DNA from: Climacteris rufus
Lineage: Eukaryota; Chordata; Aves; Passeriformes; Climacteridae
Direction: 5' to 3'
Assembly (NCBI GenBank): GCA_013398175.1
Contig: VZRZ01006168.1
Location: 914,739-978,738, forward strand
DNA length: 64,000 nucleotides
Part shown: positions 1 to 12,449 of the stretch, piece after piece
How the letters are laid out: each line of letters opens with the position of its first letter
How positions within the stretch are numbered: the stretch's first letter is position 1
Notes under the pieces: model-generated
Seen by the model: the letters and a program-made list of their open reading frames with translations, nothing else
Databases searched by the model: none
What the model was told of the DNA's origin: nothing
Translations under genes and position numbers: made by a program

Positions 1-2817
1 ATAAATATTTATAAGTAAATATAAATTTATAAAATTTTAAAAACCAAACAACCCCTACTGAGTTCTAGAACAATTTATTATGTACACTTACAGTTACTTC
101 CTCAAAGGAATTATATTCAATGTAACTATTGAGGGAATTTACAGAATGAGAAAACAAGTGACTTAGCCATTTGGCAAGGATGTGAAAGATCTAAGTTCAG
201 CCACTCTCCACCCAATCTAAGCCCAAAACTGAAGTTGCTTATTCCTTAAGAGCTGTATGAACCTCTTTAATCTTCTAGGAATTGAGACAGATCTCTCTCA
301 CTGTCTCACTGTTCTACAATTTATTATTATACTATTATCTCAATGTTCTAGCTATTTATTCATTCACTGAAGAGAGTCAGGTGCAGTTTATAGCCTAAGG
401 GTTAGGATATTCACATGGCAGCCTGATGAAGTCCTCAATCCAACTCCAAAGACGAATGAGGTAAGCCCACCCCAAAACACTCCATACACCACTCTTAGGC
501 TCTATAACCTGAGTGAAGAGCAGTGCCCCATTCTTCACCTTTTCTGTTGTCATGTTCTGTGAACCATTTTCTACCAGCATTTAGAGCTCCTATTCTGAGG
601 CACCTGAATCCTCCCACACATTTCACAAGCATCTCACAAGCTGTGCCTTTCCTTGCAGATGTGGACACTGGAGCGAAGTGGTGCAGTCCCAACCCTACAA
701 ACCCTTAAATGCACCTAGGATTAAATCCAGCCTGCATCTCTGGCACCATGTGTCTTTGCAGGCCTGGCCTCTCTTATAATGCTGCCTCAAAGAGCAATCA
801 TTAACATTTAAGATATTTAAAGGAAGTACTTCACAGCAAACCAGAGTGTTTGTGTGGATTGTTATCTAAAATTCTGGCAACTCAGAAACGACTCCAGGCT
901 GACAGAATTCAGAGGTGTTGATAAATACACCATGTAGTGCAGAATTAGACTTTGCACACTGAACAGGTGTTTTCTTCTAAGCAACTGCACACTGATTTAA
1001 CCTGCAATTTCCAAAAATATCACAATACCCCTTAGGTTGGTGCATGCAAACTGGCAGAAGGAATGGCACACTTTGTAACAACTTTACCAACTACTAATTT
1101 TGCACTTTCTTCATCAGCAAATAAAAGGCCTTTCATCTGACAAGCTTTTCTGAATTTTATTATTTTTAAATACTTTTAGCTTACACAGCATATTTATTCA
1201 TGGTTCAAAGAGACTGCACTAATTGAAGACAAGATTGTAACACCTGTTCTGTGTAAGAACCTGCATCAAGCTCCTTTCAATCACCCTTTGAAGATAAATA
1301 GTAGATTGCTTGCATTTTTCTTGAGGCAAACAGATCTAATCTGAGCACACTACTGAAAGCTGTTAACTTTTAGGCACTTTTATTTATGGATTGCAGTTAT
1401 CCTGATGAATCATCAGCCTTCATAGCCACCCCATCTCTAATCTGTTTTCACCTGACAGACACTGTCTGTGAAGATGTTAAGTCAGTTTTCACCCATCTGA
1501 AAGGCTGTCACTTCCTTGGACAAAGAGAAAGGGACAGCTGGTGTCACTGCACTACTGTGCTGCCAGACAAAGTGGTAGTCCTGTGTAGGATGCTCAGTAG
1601 TGGATTTTGTCTGCTTTTTTTAATGTGAAACTTCATGATGAATCAGCCCTTCCTTGAGGCTTTTTTTTGCTGAGTACAGATAAAAGTGAGAGAGACAAAC
1701 TGCTCTGTAGCTGTAACACTATGAAACATCTGTCAGTGACAGGAATACTATTCATTCACCTTCCAATCCCACTACACTACAGCCCTACAAGCCCAAAGCA
1801 ATGCAAAACTCACCAACCCAAAAAGCTCATTGAAATGAAGCATTATTTGGAGAGTAGAGTGGTATTCAAAGCAGTGTGTTATTTAAGTATATTAAAAAAC
1901 CCCAAAGTTTTAGCTATCATGCACGTTCTATCCCTTGTACTCTGACAGCTTAATATCTCCTCCCCATTCAGGGCTTAAGACTTTCTCTAGATTCAACAGT
2001 AAAAAACCAATTTGAAATAAACAGTAGATAGGTAATTGTGAAGACTTTAAACTGTCTGTACCATCATAAGAGTGCCTGGAAATAAGGCACAGCAAGATTG
2101 ATGATTTTTGTAATTCCCATGGAAGCATACCTTCCCTTCTTCCGCTTTACTGCCAAAATACTTTTATCTCTAAACATACCAATAATTATAGTGTTTGTTC
2201 ATCTGATCCTGAATACTATAACTGGGGAAAAAGAACTCCATGCTCATAGCACTTCTTAAAACAAAATCTGCTTGTATTGCTTTTGGTTTGTGTAGTATGA
2301 AGGGAGGCTCTGTGTCATCTGCTAATGGATCATTTTCATTAAGATCATTTTCATTTAAATTAAAAACCTATGCTTCAGCTAAGAGGTAGGCCTAAGAATC
2401 AGAGAGGTGCCTATTTTTTGGTTTGCATCTTGAAAAGCAAATGATGCCATCCCATGTCTCCCATTATTCATTCCAATATTATGACTCTTAAAAGTGTCTA
2501 TCACTGCTGGTCATAGTAAAAAAGCACTCAAGAACCTTCTCTCAGAGCTAATGAATGTGTTCACAGCAGCAGTTTCAATGCCTTCTATATGAAGGATGGT
2601 CCACACAAAAACAGACTTTCAATACTAAAACGTGTATGAGCCTCACCTTAACACACATTCAGACACAAATTGAGAAGACAGCCCCACCATCACACACACT
2701 GTTCTGCCAAGAACAGCTCTGTTGCACAAGATCTAGTGGGATATCAAACCTAGCCACATTAAATATATGGGTGTAAATTACAGTAAGCTAACAATTTTTT
2801 GTGCTGTTTCTGATATC
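1..2817. other. AT-rich stretch, presumed last ALG12 intron or flank
   Basis: No exon matching the ALG12 C-terminus or any other gene was found on either strand. Short open frames (for example 395-692 minus, 1386-1628 plus) do not resemble a known protein. If the ALG12 final exon is left of the window, this is intron. Confidence 0.5.
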
Positions 2818-3065
2818 TTTAGAATCAAAGAACCATCCAGGTTGTAAAAAGGACCTCTAAGACCATCAAGTCAAATTTTCACCTTAGCACCACCACCATG
2901 TCCCCAAGTGCCATATCCACACATTTTTTTAACACTTCCTGGGATGGTGACTCCACCACTTTCCTGGGCAGCCTGTTCCAATGCAATTGCTCTTGAGGCA
3001 GCTTAATAAATACACTGCACCAGAAACTGTGTTTGCAATGCTTGTCCCTGTGCATATGCAAAAAA
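2818..3065 (-). repeat. CR1 LINE fragment, 3' end
   Basis: The stretch has the diverged order of motifs of the CR1 3' tail read in reverse: AATCAAAGAACCATCCAGG, GGACCTCTAAGACCATCAAG, ACTTCCTGGGATGGTGACTC and GGGCAGCCTGTTCCAATGC. It lies in ALG12 just beyond exon 8. Confidence 0.85.
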
Positions 3066-3116
3066 GGAAAAGGCAGGCTACTGTCTTCAGACCAAAATAC
3101 CTGAATCAGAACATAC

Positions 3117-3192
3117 CTCCAATCAGAATTGATTTCTAGAAACCGAGAAACTCCCGTTTGTGCTGCAGCCACATCAATATGAACAGACACAT
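3117..3192 (-). CDS. ALG12: ALG12 coding exon 8 (last exon visible)
   Basis: This exon encodes residues 389-414: DVSVHIDVAAAQTGVSRF followed by LEINSDW and two bases of the next codon. The acceptor TTTATGTAG precedes 3192 and the donor GTATGT starts at 3116. The matching family sequence continues with YDKRED and about 70 more residues, but no such exon was recognised further left. Confidence 0.92.
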
Positions 3193-6100
3193 CTACATAA
3201 AGAAAAAAAACAGAATACAGTTTCAAAATTCTTCTAAGAACACTGTGATTAACAATAAATTAATGAAGTAGTAACAAAAAAGATGCATGTAACTAGTCTG
3301 AAGAAGTAGTATTCAGTATGTGAGAAGACATGCTGAAATTAAAATTAGGTGAACATACCTCAAGCCAGCTTTACATACCTGCTGTTGAAGGTACCAACTC
3401 ATGCAACTTCTGAATCGCCACTCCTCCAGGATAATTGAAATGTGAAACATATAAAGATGTTCCTGAATAAACAGCATTAACCAGGAGATGTATTATAATA
3501 AAGAAAGATCCAAGTTTGTAGAGCCAGGATCTCCGGTAGTTATTCAGACTGTTGAGGAAGAAAAAAACAAGGAGGAATAAACTTATTTCCTTTCATACTG
3601 GTCACTGACTACTGTGACACACCTGTTATGGAAACTCCACTGCTAGATAATAAAAATCAGTGCAAATTTAATTAATTGTGCATGGCATGCATTTATTATC
3701 AGTTTCTAGAAGATTAACTTCCAGTGACATTTAAATTAGAATATTCTCATTAATAAAGCTAAAACAAGCTTATCAAGAAAGCAAAATATTTGTGTTTAAC
3801 AACTTTAGCTATGAACATATTCTCTTTCAAAGAAGTTCATAGTTTAACTTCAATTTGTTTACTCCATACACCCAAACATAACTATTTAACTTTGTGTTTC
3901 ACAAGCCTCACCTGTGTGTTAAACTATCTCCTGAGGTAAGTTAGGTTAACAGCACAGGAGTACACTGGCATGTGCCTTCATTCCAGTAGATAAAAAACTG
4001 CATTGTAACATCATAACAGTAAAATCAGGGCTCTATTCTCAACTCCGCTCCAGACTTGCCAAATGGTCCTGTCAAAGCATTTAACTTTTCTCTGTCTCCA
4101 CTTCTCTCTGTAGTCAGATGGCTAACAATAATATAGATTGTGACCTCCTTGCTACAGCACATGAACATTTCACTACAATCCAGAGTTCAAGACAGAAAAA
4201 AGTTCATTAAAAGAGTAGTAATTTTTTGCATTTTCAGAGGAAAAAACCCACAACAAATAGAGAATTTTAAACTTACATTCGTGAGCACATTTTAGCAGCC
4301 ACTATGTTGAAGACAGGGAAAGTATAGATGATAAAACGCAGCTCTTTGTGTGGGAGAAATGAATACAAGAAAATAAAGCCCAGTGCTGGCAACAGTAAAA
4401 TCCGAGTTCTCTTTTCTGTTACACCTAAAGGTACAAATATAATGCTGCATCCCAAAGCACGAGGCAGGGCTGAATAGAAATACCACAAGAAGGGAGAGGT
4501 CTTCCAGGTGAAAAGGAGAGTTAAGGATGCTTTCACTGCTAACAAGTAAAGTAACTATTCTTTACATTAGTACACACAAATTTTGCAAATACGCAGTATA
4601 CCTTTTGTATACACATTCTTTCAGATTTTGGTTTCCTGCTTTATCTTTGGAGAACTACAAGCAGTTGCTTAACTACATTCACATCATCCAACACAGGCAC
4701 ATCAAATGGCACTGATGATGGGCAACATGAAAAACCAAGAGGAAGAAACCTGGCTTTACATTGGTAGAACACAAAGAGGCAAGAAGAAACAGAGGAAAAG
4801 TTACAATTTGCAGAAACACCTAAGAAACAGACACTGTCTCATAAGTTTCAAATAATGAAAATTATTTGAATCTAACTGAATCTAACACTCTGAGTCTCAG
4901 GAATAAGTCACATCAAGTCTTTGCTTTGGCTAGTAGTGTTCTTTTTCCCTGGATGTTTCAAAGGATACGCCCCAGTTGGAACTTTTGTTTAAAACTGTGT
5001 TATACCAGAGCACTTTCCCCTCAGGCCACACAAGTTGCCTCCAAAATACAGAATCCACAACAACTGTTAGCCCTAGAAGAATTAAAAAGATACAAATCTT
5101 CATGAATTAAAAAACAGGTAAAAGTAAACTAACACATCCAAATAGCACATATAAGGCATACCGAGATCAACACAAACTGAAGCATGCATTGTAAGCCTCA
5201 CCCAAAACCACAGAAAATATGTCTGTCTTGCAGTGGAAATGCAGGGAAGGGAGGCACTTCTTAACAGAAGTCTTAAAAAAAGCATGTTAGATATGAATCC
5301 AATTAGGATTTGCCCTCCAACCTGAGATGTGAAAAGCAGTGGTTTAATTGAGGTTTGTTTTAGAAGAGTATTAGAGCACTAAATGTAATGAATGGTAAGT
5401 AGCTCAGATTAGCTTCAAATATTACTAAATAAATTTTTATTGTAAAGCTGTTACATTACAAAAAACAATCTTGATGTTTGCTACTATGTATTAGGTGGAA
5501 GGAAGAAGGTGAATAAGGGATGAAAGGCAAAAAGAAGAGCAGCAAAACTGTCAGCCCCATGTGCTCCACTCTGCTCTGTGAAAACTGCTCTGGTATTTAA
5601 GGATTTTGCTCAGATAGGAAATGGCAGTGCCAATGATCAATTCCCACTGGACCTCCAAACTCTTACATTGTAAGGTGCCTTCAAACACACATGGCATAGT
5701 AGTTTGGTGTTTCTACTGTGCACTCTGTGGAAGGGACAGCACACTGACAGGGGTCATCACATACCTGACAACAGCATTTTTAACTAGGTAGGCTGGCAGA
5801 GCAGCTTAGAGCCTTTATGTGCATATATAGATAGGTCTTCCACAAATGAGTAGAGACAAGGGGATTTTTCAGCCTCTCTAATGTAGAGATCACTTAAGCT
5901 GTTAAACTGAATTAACTTAAATTGAATTTAAATGGAACAAAACTGAACTGTAACTCTCCCCACAAGCCTCTTGCTTGGTATCTCTATCTGTCACACTGTT
6001 GTATTTTATCCTGTGATTCAGCTTATCACCATGGCAATAGATACCACAACTGATAACATGCACAAGTAGCTACAGCCAGGTACTAATTATACTGAAGCCA

Positions 6101-9100
6101 ACTTGCACACCTAAGCCTCTTTAAGATCATGACATTATACTGTAAGTATCTAAAGACAGAGGCCACGGTAGCTTTCTCTGCCCTGTACATACCTATTTCC
6201 TCACACAGAAATTTTCAAAGAAATAAATAATTTTGTCATATTATTAGCATATGGAATCAAACTAAAACAACAAAAAAAAACCACAACACACCCTTACCCA
6301 AAAAAAAAAAAAAAAGCTTTGAGGGCCATTCACCAGGTAAATCAGTCAAAACTCCAGACTTCTCCTGAATTTAGTGTCATTTACTTTCTTCCAAGCAAAC
6401 ACTTACCCAACCAAAACATTCCAGCAGGAACAGCATGGGAAAGCACCTTGAAAATGGAGATTCTTTTAGTTAATAATGTCACCAGGAGCATGAGGCCTAA
6501 GAATATGCAGAGCTCTGACCTGAAGACTATAACTGCCAAAGCAGAGAACCAAATGAATGGCCTTTGCTTTTGCTGTATCCAAAATGTCAATGCCAGGAGC
6601 ACTGCAAGAAAACAAACACATAAACCCCAAAACACATCATCCAACATGCTGAATTATTTGTTTTCTAAAGGGCAACACTCAACGCTATCTTCTTGTTCTG
6701 CCAACTTCCCACCAATCCTCTCTGAGTCTTCTACCATTTCTAGTCCAGAAATTCTTCCTTTGTTAGAGAAACATCATTTGGAATAATGCAGAGCTTTATA
6801 CTGTTGATGCTTAAGTAATTAGAAAAAGTATAACCACAGAAGGAGCACATGGGAACTCTTTCTAGACAGTATATTTAATAGCTGTTGAGGGGGGAAAAAG
6901 AAAAACAAACCTTAAGGGAGTACTAAAAGCCTCTCAAACTACGATTCATAATTATTATTGCTCAGTATCAGCTGAGCAGTTAGTTTTTTCTCTTGGCTAA
7001 GTATATTCTACATTCATGACAACACCCATTTCAAATATGAAAGTGAGACTACAGACTACTGCTGAGGGAGAAAGAACTATAAATTCATTTGTGTGATTAG
7101 CTGGAGACACACCATATCTCTACAGCTGAAGTTGCCTCTACTTTTTCTGTTTAAATCTCTACATAGTAAAGTGATCAAGATCCTAAGGAAAATGTCTGAA
7201 ATACTAATAGCACAAAACCATGAAAAAACTTGCATTTTTTAATATCTGCAGAAATTATCTAAGACACTTATTACTACACAGTCTTTATCTGACAATTCAC
7301 CTGATTTTGTTTCTCAGTTCTGATCTACACAGTCTTACATCAACCTCACAATTTTATTAGCTCAACAGCCTACACTGAAGCATTTAGTGACTAGCTAATA
7401 CCTGCTACATGATTAATTTTCCTTATCATCTCTGGGGGAAAACTGTGTATGTAGAGGAGGGTTTTGACTTTGATTTTTTTTTTTTTTACTTCAAGTGTAG
7501 AAACTGCTGCATTTGTAGACAACTCCAGAAGAGGAAAGTGGAGATGTTGCAGTAGGAGTTTCTTCCACAGCCTCATGAGAAAGTAATTTGCTGTGTAGAC
7601 TAAGTTCACAGGGTTTTTTTTGAACTGCTGGTATACCAACTGCCTTTTCAAGAGCTCTACGCTTCATGCATTAGATGTGTGTACTCAAACCTCTAGCTAA
7701 TCAAAGGCATTTGACAAAACCACATATCCTCAGATTCAAAAAATCTTCATTCAACAATCATTGTAAGAATTTATGGTAACAAAAAAGAGAAAGAAATCTC
7801 AACATTAGCTTTCTAGTCTTATCACACAATTTCATCAAGTAGATTCATTAACTTCGTCTGACCATACTTTTCCTGTGCATTATCTACTGATACATTTGAA
7901 AATAAGTTTTAGATTTTAAAACTTTTCCCATGAAATACCTACCAAAAGGAAGTGCAAACACATTAGGGAGTGTTCGTGTACAGTAAAACATCAAATGAAA
8001 CTGAGTAACAGTGATGAGACAGAAGATTGATGCTGTAGTTGCTCCAAACTGTTTTCTAACTTCTTTCTGCAGCTTCCATAATGTGAAAATCACACTTAGG
8101 CCCAAACTTCCTCGGACTATTAGAAGAATAAAAATGGGAATTAAAGAGTAGTATCAGACGGATCACTGATGATGTGATGTCATCTGACATAATGGAAAGA
8201 AGTTCTAAAGAATATAACTTAAGATATCACAATATAACCATCTTCAAAGAAACAAAACCCAAACAGAACTCCATTTACTTTATCTATTCTAACCCACTTT
8301 TAACTTATCTGGTACTTGTGCACAAATGTCAAAGCTTTCATGCCAAAGTTAACAAGACTTTCTGAAGTGTACATGGGAGTGGATTCTCTGAAGACACTTG
8401 AGACACTTGCTTCTTCTACACTGCCTGACATCTGTTAGCACAGACTTTCCTTGTGCTGTTAGTTGCTTCCCAAAGAGGAAGGGGAATGGCCATGCTGGCC
8501 CCAAGTACCTACGGTTTGCAAAATCCCTCACTGAGGAAAAGAATATCACAATTTAACCATTGATCCAAACACTGAACGTAGCAACGATGTTTGTACTGAT
8601 GCACTAATGGGTGACATCTCTGAGGATTTGAAGTTCTCATACCTATCAGCTGGGAGTAAAACTTGGACATTCTTAGCACTGAAAGTACATAGATAGCTGG
8701 GCTGGAAAGAGCAGCAATAAAAATTGGTCCAAGGAACGTTCGTGGGACAACTCCAGGAAATTCATGATGGTCATACTGCAAAAAGGAGAATCTACTTAAG
8801 ATAGGCACATCAGAAACAAGGCAAAATAAATCATATTCACACTGCATTTATGCTACACATATTGAAGCGAACTGCAATCTTTAACACTGTCCAAAAATGA
8901 AGACATTCTATCCAATTTACCTTATCCAAGTCCAGTTGGTGGTACACCACATCATGGATAGCTTGTAGATTAAAGCTTTCCTCCACTTTTGTAAAAGGAC
9001 AGACAATTAAATGAACAAAGGCCACAACAATAAGCAGCAGCAGCAACGGGAATGACCGCCCACTTGAGCTCCTCTTCTGAGCCATCTTGGGTTTGAAATT

Positions 9101-9110
9101 CACATATATT
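3117..9110 (-). CDS. ALG12: ALG12 dolichyl-P-Man:Man7GlcNAc2-PP-dolichol alpha-1,6-mannosyltransferase, multi-exon, 3' end missing from window
   Basis: This gene encodes the ER membrane GT-C (family GT22) mannosyltransferase that adds the eighth mannose, in alpha-1,6 linkage, to the lipid-linked N-glycan precursor in the ER lumen. I joined eight coding exons (8921-9085, 8643-8775, 7943-8116, 6407-6601, 4969-5072, 4277-4500, 3379-3548, 3117-3192). All have AG/GT borders and compatible phases, giving residues 1-414 without a stop. Family signatures include TKVEESFNLQ near residues 31-40, HLMFYCTRTLPNV, LNKSSNWG, LWYFYSALPR, PHKELRFIIY and VSHFNYPGG. Hydrophobic segments are spread along the chain. 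Human ALG12 has 488 residues, so the final exon (about 75 residues) is missing. I searched 1-3116 on the minus strand and did not find it, so it probably lies left of the window. The gene is divergent from CRELD2. Confidence 0.95.
3379..3548 (-). CDS. ALG12: ALG12 coding exon 7
   Basis: This exon encodes residues 332-389, with LNNYRRSWLYKLGSFF, a hydrophobic segment, SLYVSHFNYPGGVAIQKLHE and LVPSTA. The acceptor CTCAACAG has its AG at 3550-3549 and the donor GTATGT starts at 3378. I found it by reading the minus strand, because there is no long open frame around it. Confidence 0.93.
4277..4500 (-). CDS. ALG12: ALG12 coding exon 6
   Basis: This exon encodes residues 258-332, with TSPFLWYFYSALPRALGC, LPALGFIFLYSFLPHKELRF and YTFPVFNIVAAKMCSR. 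The HKELRF motif is a hallmark of the GT22 glycosyltransferases. The acceptor CTGGAAG precedes 4500 and the donor GTAAGT starts at 4276, leaving a two-base partial codon. Confidence 0.94.
4969..5072 (-). CDS. ALG12: ALG12 coding exon 5 (short)
   Basis: This 104-base exon encodes residues 223-257: GLTVVVDSVFWRQLVWPEG followed by KVLWYNTVLNKSSNWG. I found it by translating the minus strand across the gap between exons 4 and 6. The acceptor is TTCTTCTAG (AG at 5074-5073) and the donor GTATCC starts at 4968. It restores the family segment DSxFWRxLxWPEGxVLWYNTVLNKSSNWG that would otherwise be missing. Confidence 0.92.
6300..6315. repeat. Poly-A tract
   Basis: A run of 16 A in the ALG12 intron between exons 4 and 5. 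Confidence 0.95.
6407..6601 (-). CDS. ALG12: ALG12 coding exon 4
   Basis: This exon encodes residues 158-223, with FWIQQKQRPFIWFSALAVIVFRSELCIFLGL and VLSHAVPAGMFWLG. It spans a strongly hydrophobic, membrane-embedded part. The acceptor TTCTTGCAG precedes 6601 and the consensus donor GTAAGT starts at 6406. A 155-residue open frame on the opposite strand here (6319-6786) is an antisense shadow. Confidence 0.93.
7943..8116 (-). CDS. ALG12: ALG12 coding exon 3
   Basis: This exon encodes residues 100-158, with VRGSLGLSVIF, LQKEVRKQFGA and FHLMFYCTRTLPNVFALPF. The acceptor AG is at 8118-8117 and the donor GTAGGT starts at 7942. The split valine codons at both ends restore the family sequence at the joins (QLI-V-RG and LPF-V-LL), which supports the exact borders. 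Confidence 0.92.
8643..8775 (-). CDS. ALG12: ALG12 coding exon 2
   Basis: This exon encodes residues 56-100 (split), including YDHHEFPGVVPRTFLGP and MSKFYSQLI, which match the ALG12 family closely. The acceptor TTTTTGCAG abuts 8775 and the donor GTATGAG starts at 8642. Its 133 bases leave one base of codon 100, which is completed by the next exon. Confidence 0.93.
8921..9085 (-). CDS. ALG12: ALG12 coding exon 1 (start codon exon)
   Basis: The ATG is at 9085-9083, and the exon encodes residues 1-55, beginning MAQKRSSSGR. A hydrophobic first membrane segment (FPLLLLLIVVAFVHLIVC) is followed by the luminal TKVEESFN motif shared by GT22 mannosyltransferases. The donor GTAAAT begins at 8920, phase 0. 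A pyrimidine-rich tract ending in AG at 9112-9111 suggests the exon really starts at 9110 with about 25 bases of 5' UTR. This start is preferred over in-frame upstream ATGs because its N-terminus aligns with the known ALG12 N-terminus and the upstream sequence looks intronic. Confidence 0.93.
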
Positions 9111-12100
9111 CTATTATTATTTAAAAGAAAATAAAAAGAAATTCCATTAAAAACATGGCATGAAGTGTACAACCAGAAAAAAAATTGATGATGTAAGAAA
9201 AATGCACTACAGCAGTGGAAAAGTTTAAACAAAGATTAATAAATCAAATAATCCACAAAATTTTTTACTACATTCAATAAACTAAGGTAGTCAAAAAACA
9301 TATTAAGGAAGCATTTCAGAATTTATGACACCTTCTGCAAATGTAATGGTTTTAGTTTTCACCTAAAAAAGCTCAAGAGAGCATAGACCCTACCCAAGAA
9401 ATACCCTTTGCATTCCATACTGCCCCCACTGCTGAGAGTGTCACCTCAATTATATCTGTGCTTTGTGGGAGAGACAGCTTTGTAATTTACTCTCACTTCA
9501 ACTGCACACTAAATTTACACATGATCTTTAGAACATACACTCTCATTTGTCCAGGGCTCCAAAACCAGTGGGAGAGGACTCAAGAGGATGAGAAATTGCT
9601 CAGAACAGAGTACTCTGATCTCCCGAGTTTGCCAGCAGCAAGGTCTGGACTCGGCCAGCAAAGGACAAATCCCCTCCAGCACCCACACGTGGCACTACAG
9701 CATGAGACAGTCTGTACCCATCCTTCACACTTCTGCCCAGAAATTAGACCACTTCTCCCTAGTGCTTCATTTCACAACACCACTGAGCCATTCTTATGGT
9801 AGTGTGTATGTCGCATTTTATCATTATGATAAAATTGTATATCCAGGTGATGCCAGAGCAAATATATTTCATGCTCTTTTAATTCAAGCTTTCCACTTTT
9901 TATAAATTTACAATTTAATAAAAGACAAGAGATTTTGGTTACTGTTATTCTTGCTCTGTTCTCACAGAAAACAAAAGAAACAGCACTTTTAAGGTACAAC
10001 CAGGGTTTTGGTTAGAAATGTTTTCTCCTGTGTTTTGGTCTAAATATGTCCATCAAACAGACATAAGATAGTCAGCAGATTTCCTAGGATCACTCAGGAA
10101 CTGCCTCCTAGAGTTACCTTTTCCTGAACTGATGTTTGTGCTCCTCATTTGTAAAAATAAGAGGTCATGTTCCCTATATTCACGAGCACCAATAAACACT
10201 GATATTTGTGTACATTCTGTAAATTACATGTACCTACATATTTTATTTATCTCACTGACTGCATCTTTTTTCTGATGACTGCCTCTGCTACAGACTGTGA
10301 CTAAAGCTCTAAGCCTGGGCTCAAAGACAAAGCACTGTCAGGAGCCTAAACCCCTCATCCCAGGAAGGGGATTAAGTATTTTTAACCTGTGCCTAGTATT
10401 ACTTCTTTACAAACATGGATAAAGATGATTTATGCTACAACAGAAACCTTTTCCCACAGCAGTAGTAGAAGAGGTATGGGACTGACATTAGGAGCACCTA
10501 TGAAGCTTCTGGCAGGAATGAAGTCCCTGCACAGGGCAATTAATCTTGCACAAATTCTTGTCTGTAGAAGGCCATCCTGCTGATTTCTTCCAATAAATGC
10601 ACAGGAATCTCATGCTTCTGGCCAAACTTAAATGAAGAGAGAAATGGACACTGAAGGGTCAGTCCACTGCTGCACACAGCAACAGAGCACTTGAGCAGCT
10701 TATGCATCAGGTGAAGCAGCATGTAGGTATTCACCAGCAAAGTAGCTATTCCTGACTCCCAGTTCACAGCTGCTTAATATTTCAGGTATTTTAGGAGCCA
10801 ATAAATCCTTGTAAAAGGGCCCAGGTGCCAAGAAGCTCTACTTTTTTCCTCCTTAATTGTATCAGCTGCATAATAAAGAGCTGTTACCTTCACCTGAAAG
10901 TACTGCACTCATTATCCTCTGACCAATCTACAACATAGCCTGTTCCTGATACCTGTAGCTGATAACACTTGAATAATCAGTCCCCAACTTGCTAAATCAG
11001 AATGGAAGTGAAGCTACATATCCCACACACAGTTTATCACAAGCTTTTTTTTTAATCTTGTTGACTCCAATCCTTTTGTATGCCTGAAGAAAGAAAGTAA
11101 GCATGCCAGCATACTTGTACATCTTGAAGATAATTATATACATTATAAATACTGAAATTCCCTGAAGGGAATTAGAAGAATTATTGCTAGAAGACAAAAC
11201 ACCAAAGCATGAAGACAACACCCAGGTTTCCAAGATAAAGCCAAATAAATTCAGTGGTTTTGTCAAGACTCAAGATAACTTGCTCTGTGGAAAATTGATG
11301 CTGACAAGCCTCAAAACTCAAGTGAAATTTATGAAGACAGGTAGACACTGGATTTGATGATTAAAATAAATTTGCTATATAAAGGCAAAATACTTGCATT
11401 TATAGTCTTTATTTGTTAAATACCAAAACCACAGAAACAGAACTTCCCTTAATAAAAGTAATTTAACAATGAAGTTTAGAGGAATAATCATAAGCAAACA
11501 CATATAGGTTTGTCCATTGATTATATTCTGGCAACTTCAGAAGAATCTTCCTCAGGACTCTACAACACACCCACACTGACTTCCCCCAGGTGCCTACATC
11601 AAGACTGAAACACAGAAGAGAGGGGATTTTCAACACAAAGAATTCATCTTTTCCTGGGATTAAACTGCGTTAAAAAAGAGTTGAGGCTTTATCTTATAAA
11701 AAAGGCTGAGGTACTTCCATCAAAAATGGTTTGTTGCTGTTTTATACTTTTTCAGAGGAAGCATCATTAGTTCAATAGACTTTTTACTCTTGCCGTGAAA
11801 AACCTGCCATATTTAGCTCACTTATGTTTTTCAGACTCTCTTCAGAACAGATACGATGGAGTTTGGCAGCCAAACTGTGTGTTAAATCTGTCTACAGTCA
11901 TTTCCCTCCCTCACACGGAGGCATCTGAGCACAACCACCAACCCACTATAAGGTCTTCCCTCTTTGGCTTGATCTAGCTTCAGCAAGACACATTTTGTAT
12001 TATCCTAAATCTTCATGGCTTTTTTTTCCTATGCTTTAATAACTCTTCCAACTGTGCTCTAGAGTCAACATTTCAATGAGGTCAGACTTCAATCCTGTAG
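9111..12100 (-). other. Presumed ALG12 first intron
   Basis: In other vertebrates ALG12 has a non-coding first exon near the shared promoter, so this AT-rich stretch is most likely intron 1 on the minus strand. No coding exon, recognisable repeat or RNA gene was seen in it. The first exon itself was not located and may be in or beside the assembly gap at 12450-13182. Confidence 0.5.
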
Positions 12101-12280
12101 TTGCTGGGACTGCCTTTTCTTCTTGTCTTAGCTAAAAACTGCACGACTTTTTACTCCTACATACACTTCCTCGTGAGTTTGGCAAGGAGCACGCAGGACG
12201 CTACCCAAAGCCATGCCGAACACCCTCCCCGGGCGCCCCGGCCCCAGCAGGGGACACCGGGACAGCCGCCCACCGCCCAG

Positions 12281-12310
12281 CCCAGCCCGGCCCAGCCCGG
12301 CCCAGCCCCG
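12281..12310. repeat. GC-rich 10-bp tandem repeat
   Basis: The decamer CCCAGCCCGG occurs twice exactly and a third time with changes at its end. It lies just left of the gap in the CpG island, and such repeats help explain why the promoter did not assemble. Confidence 0.8.
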
Positions 12311-12449
12311 CCGGGGAGCGCCGGGGCGGGTTTGAATTCCCGCCCGGCAGTCGCTCCTGCGAGGCGGCTCCGGAGCGGCTTCAGGCCGAGCCCAAACACC
12401 GCCCGCTGCTCCTGCAGCCGCCAGCGCCGCCCCCGAGCCCGCCAGGCCC

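Noticed and set aside
6319..6786. 155-residue plus-strand frame
   Set aside because: It is antisense to ALG12 exon 4 (6407-6601), which explains why it is open.
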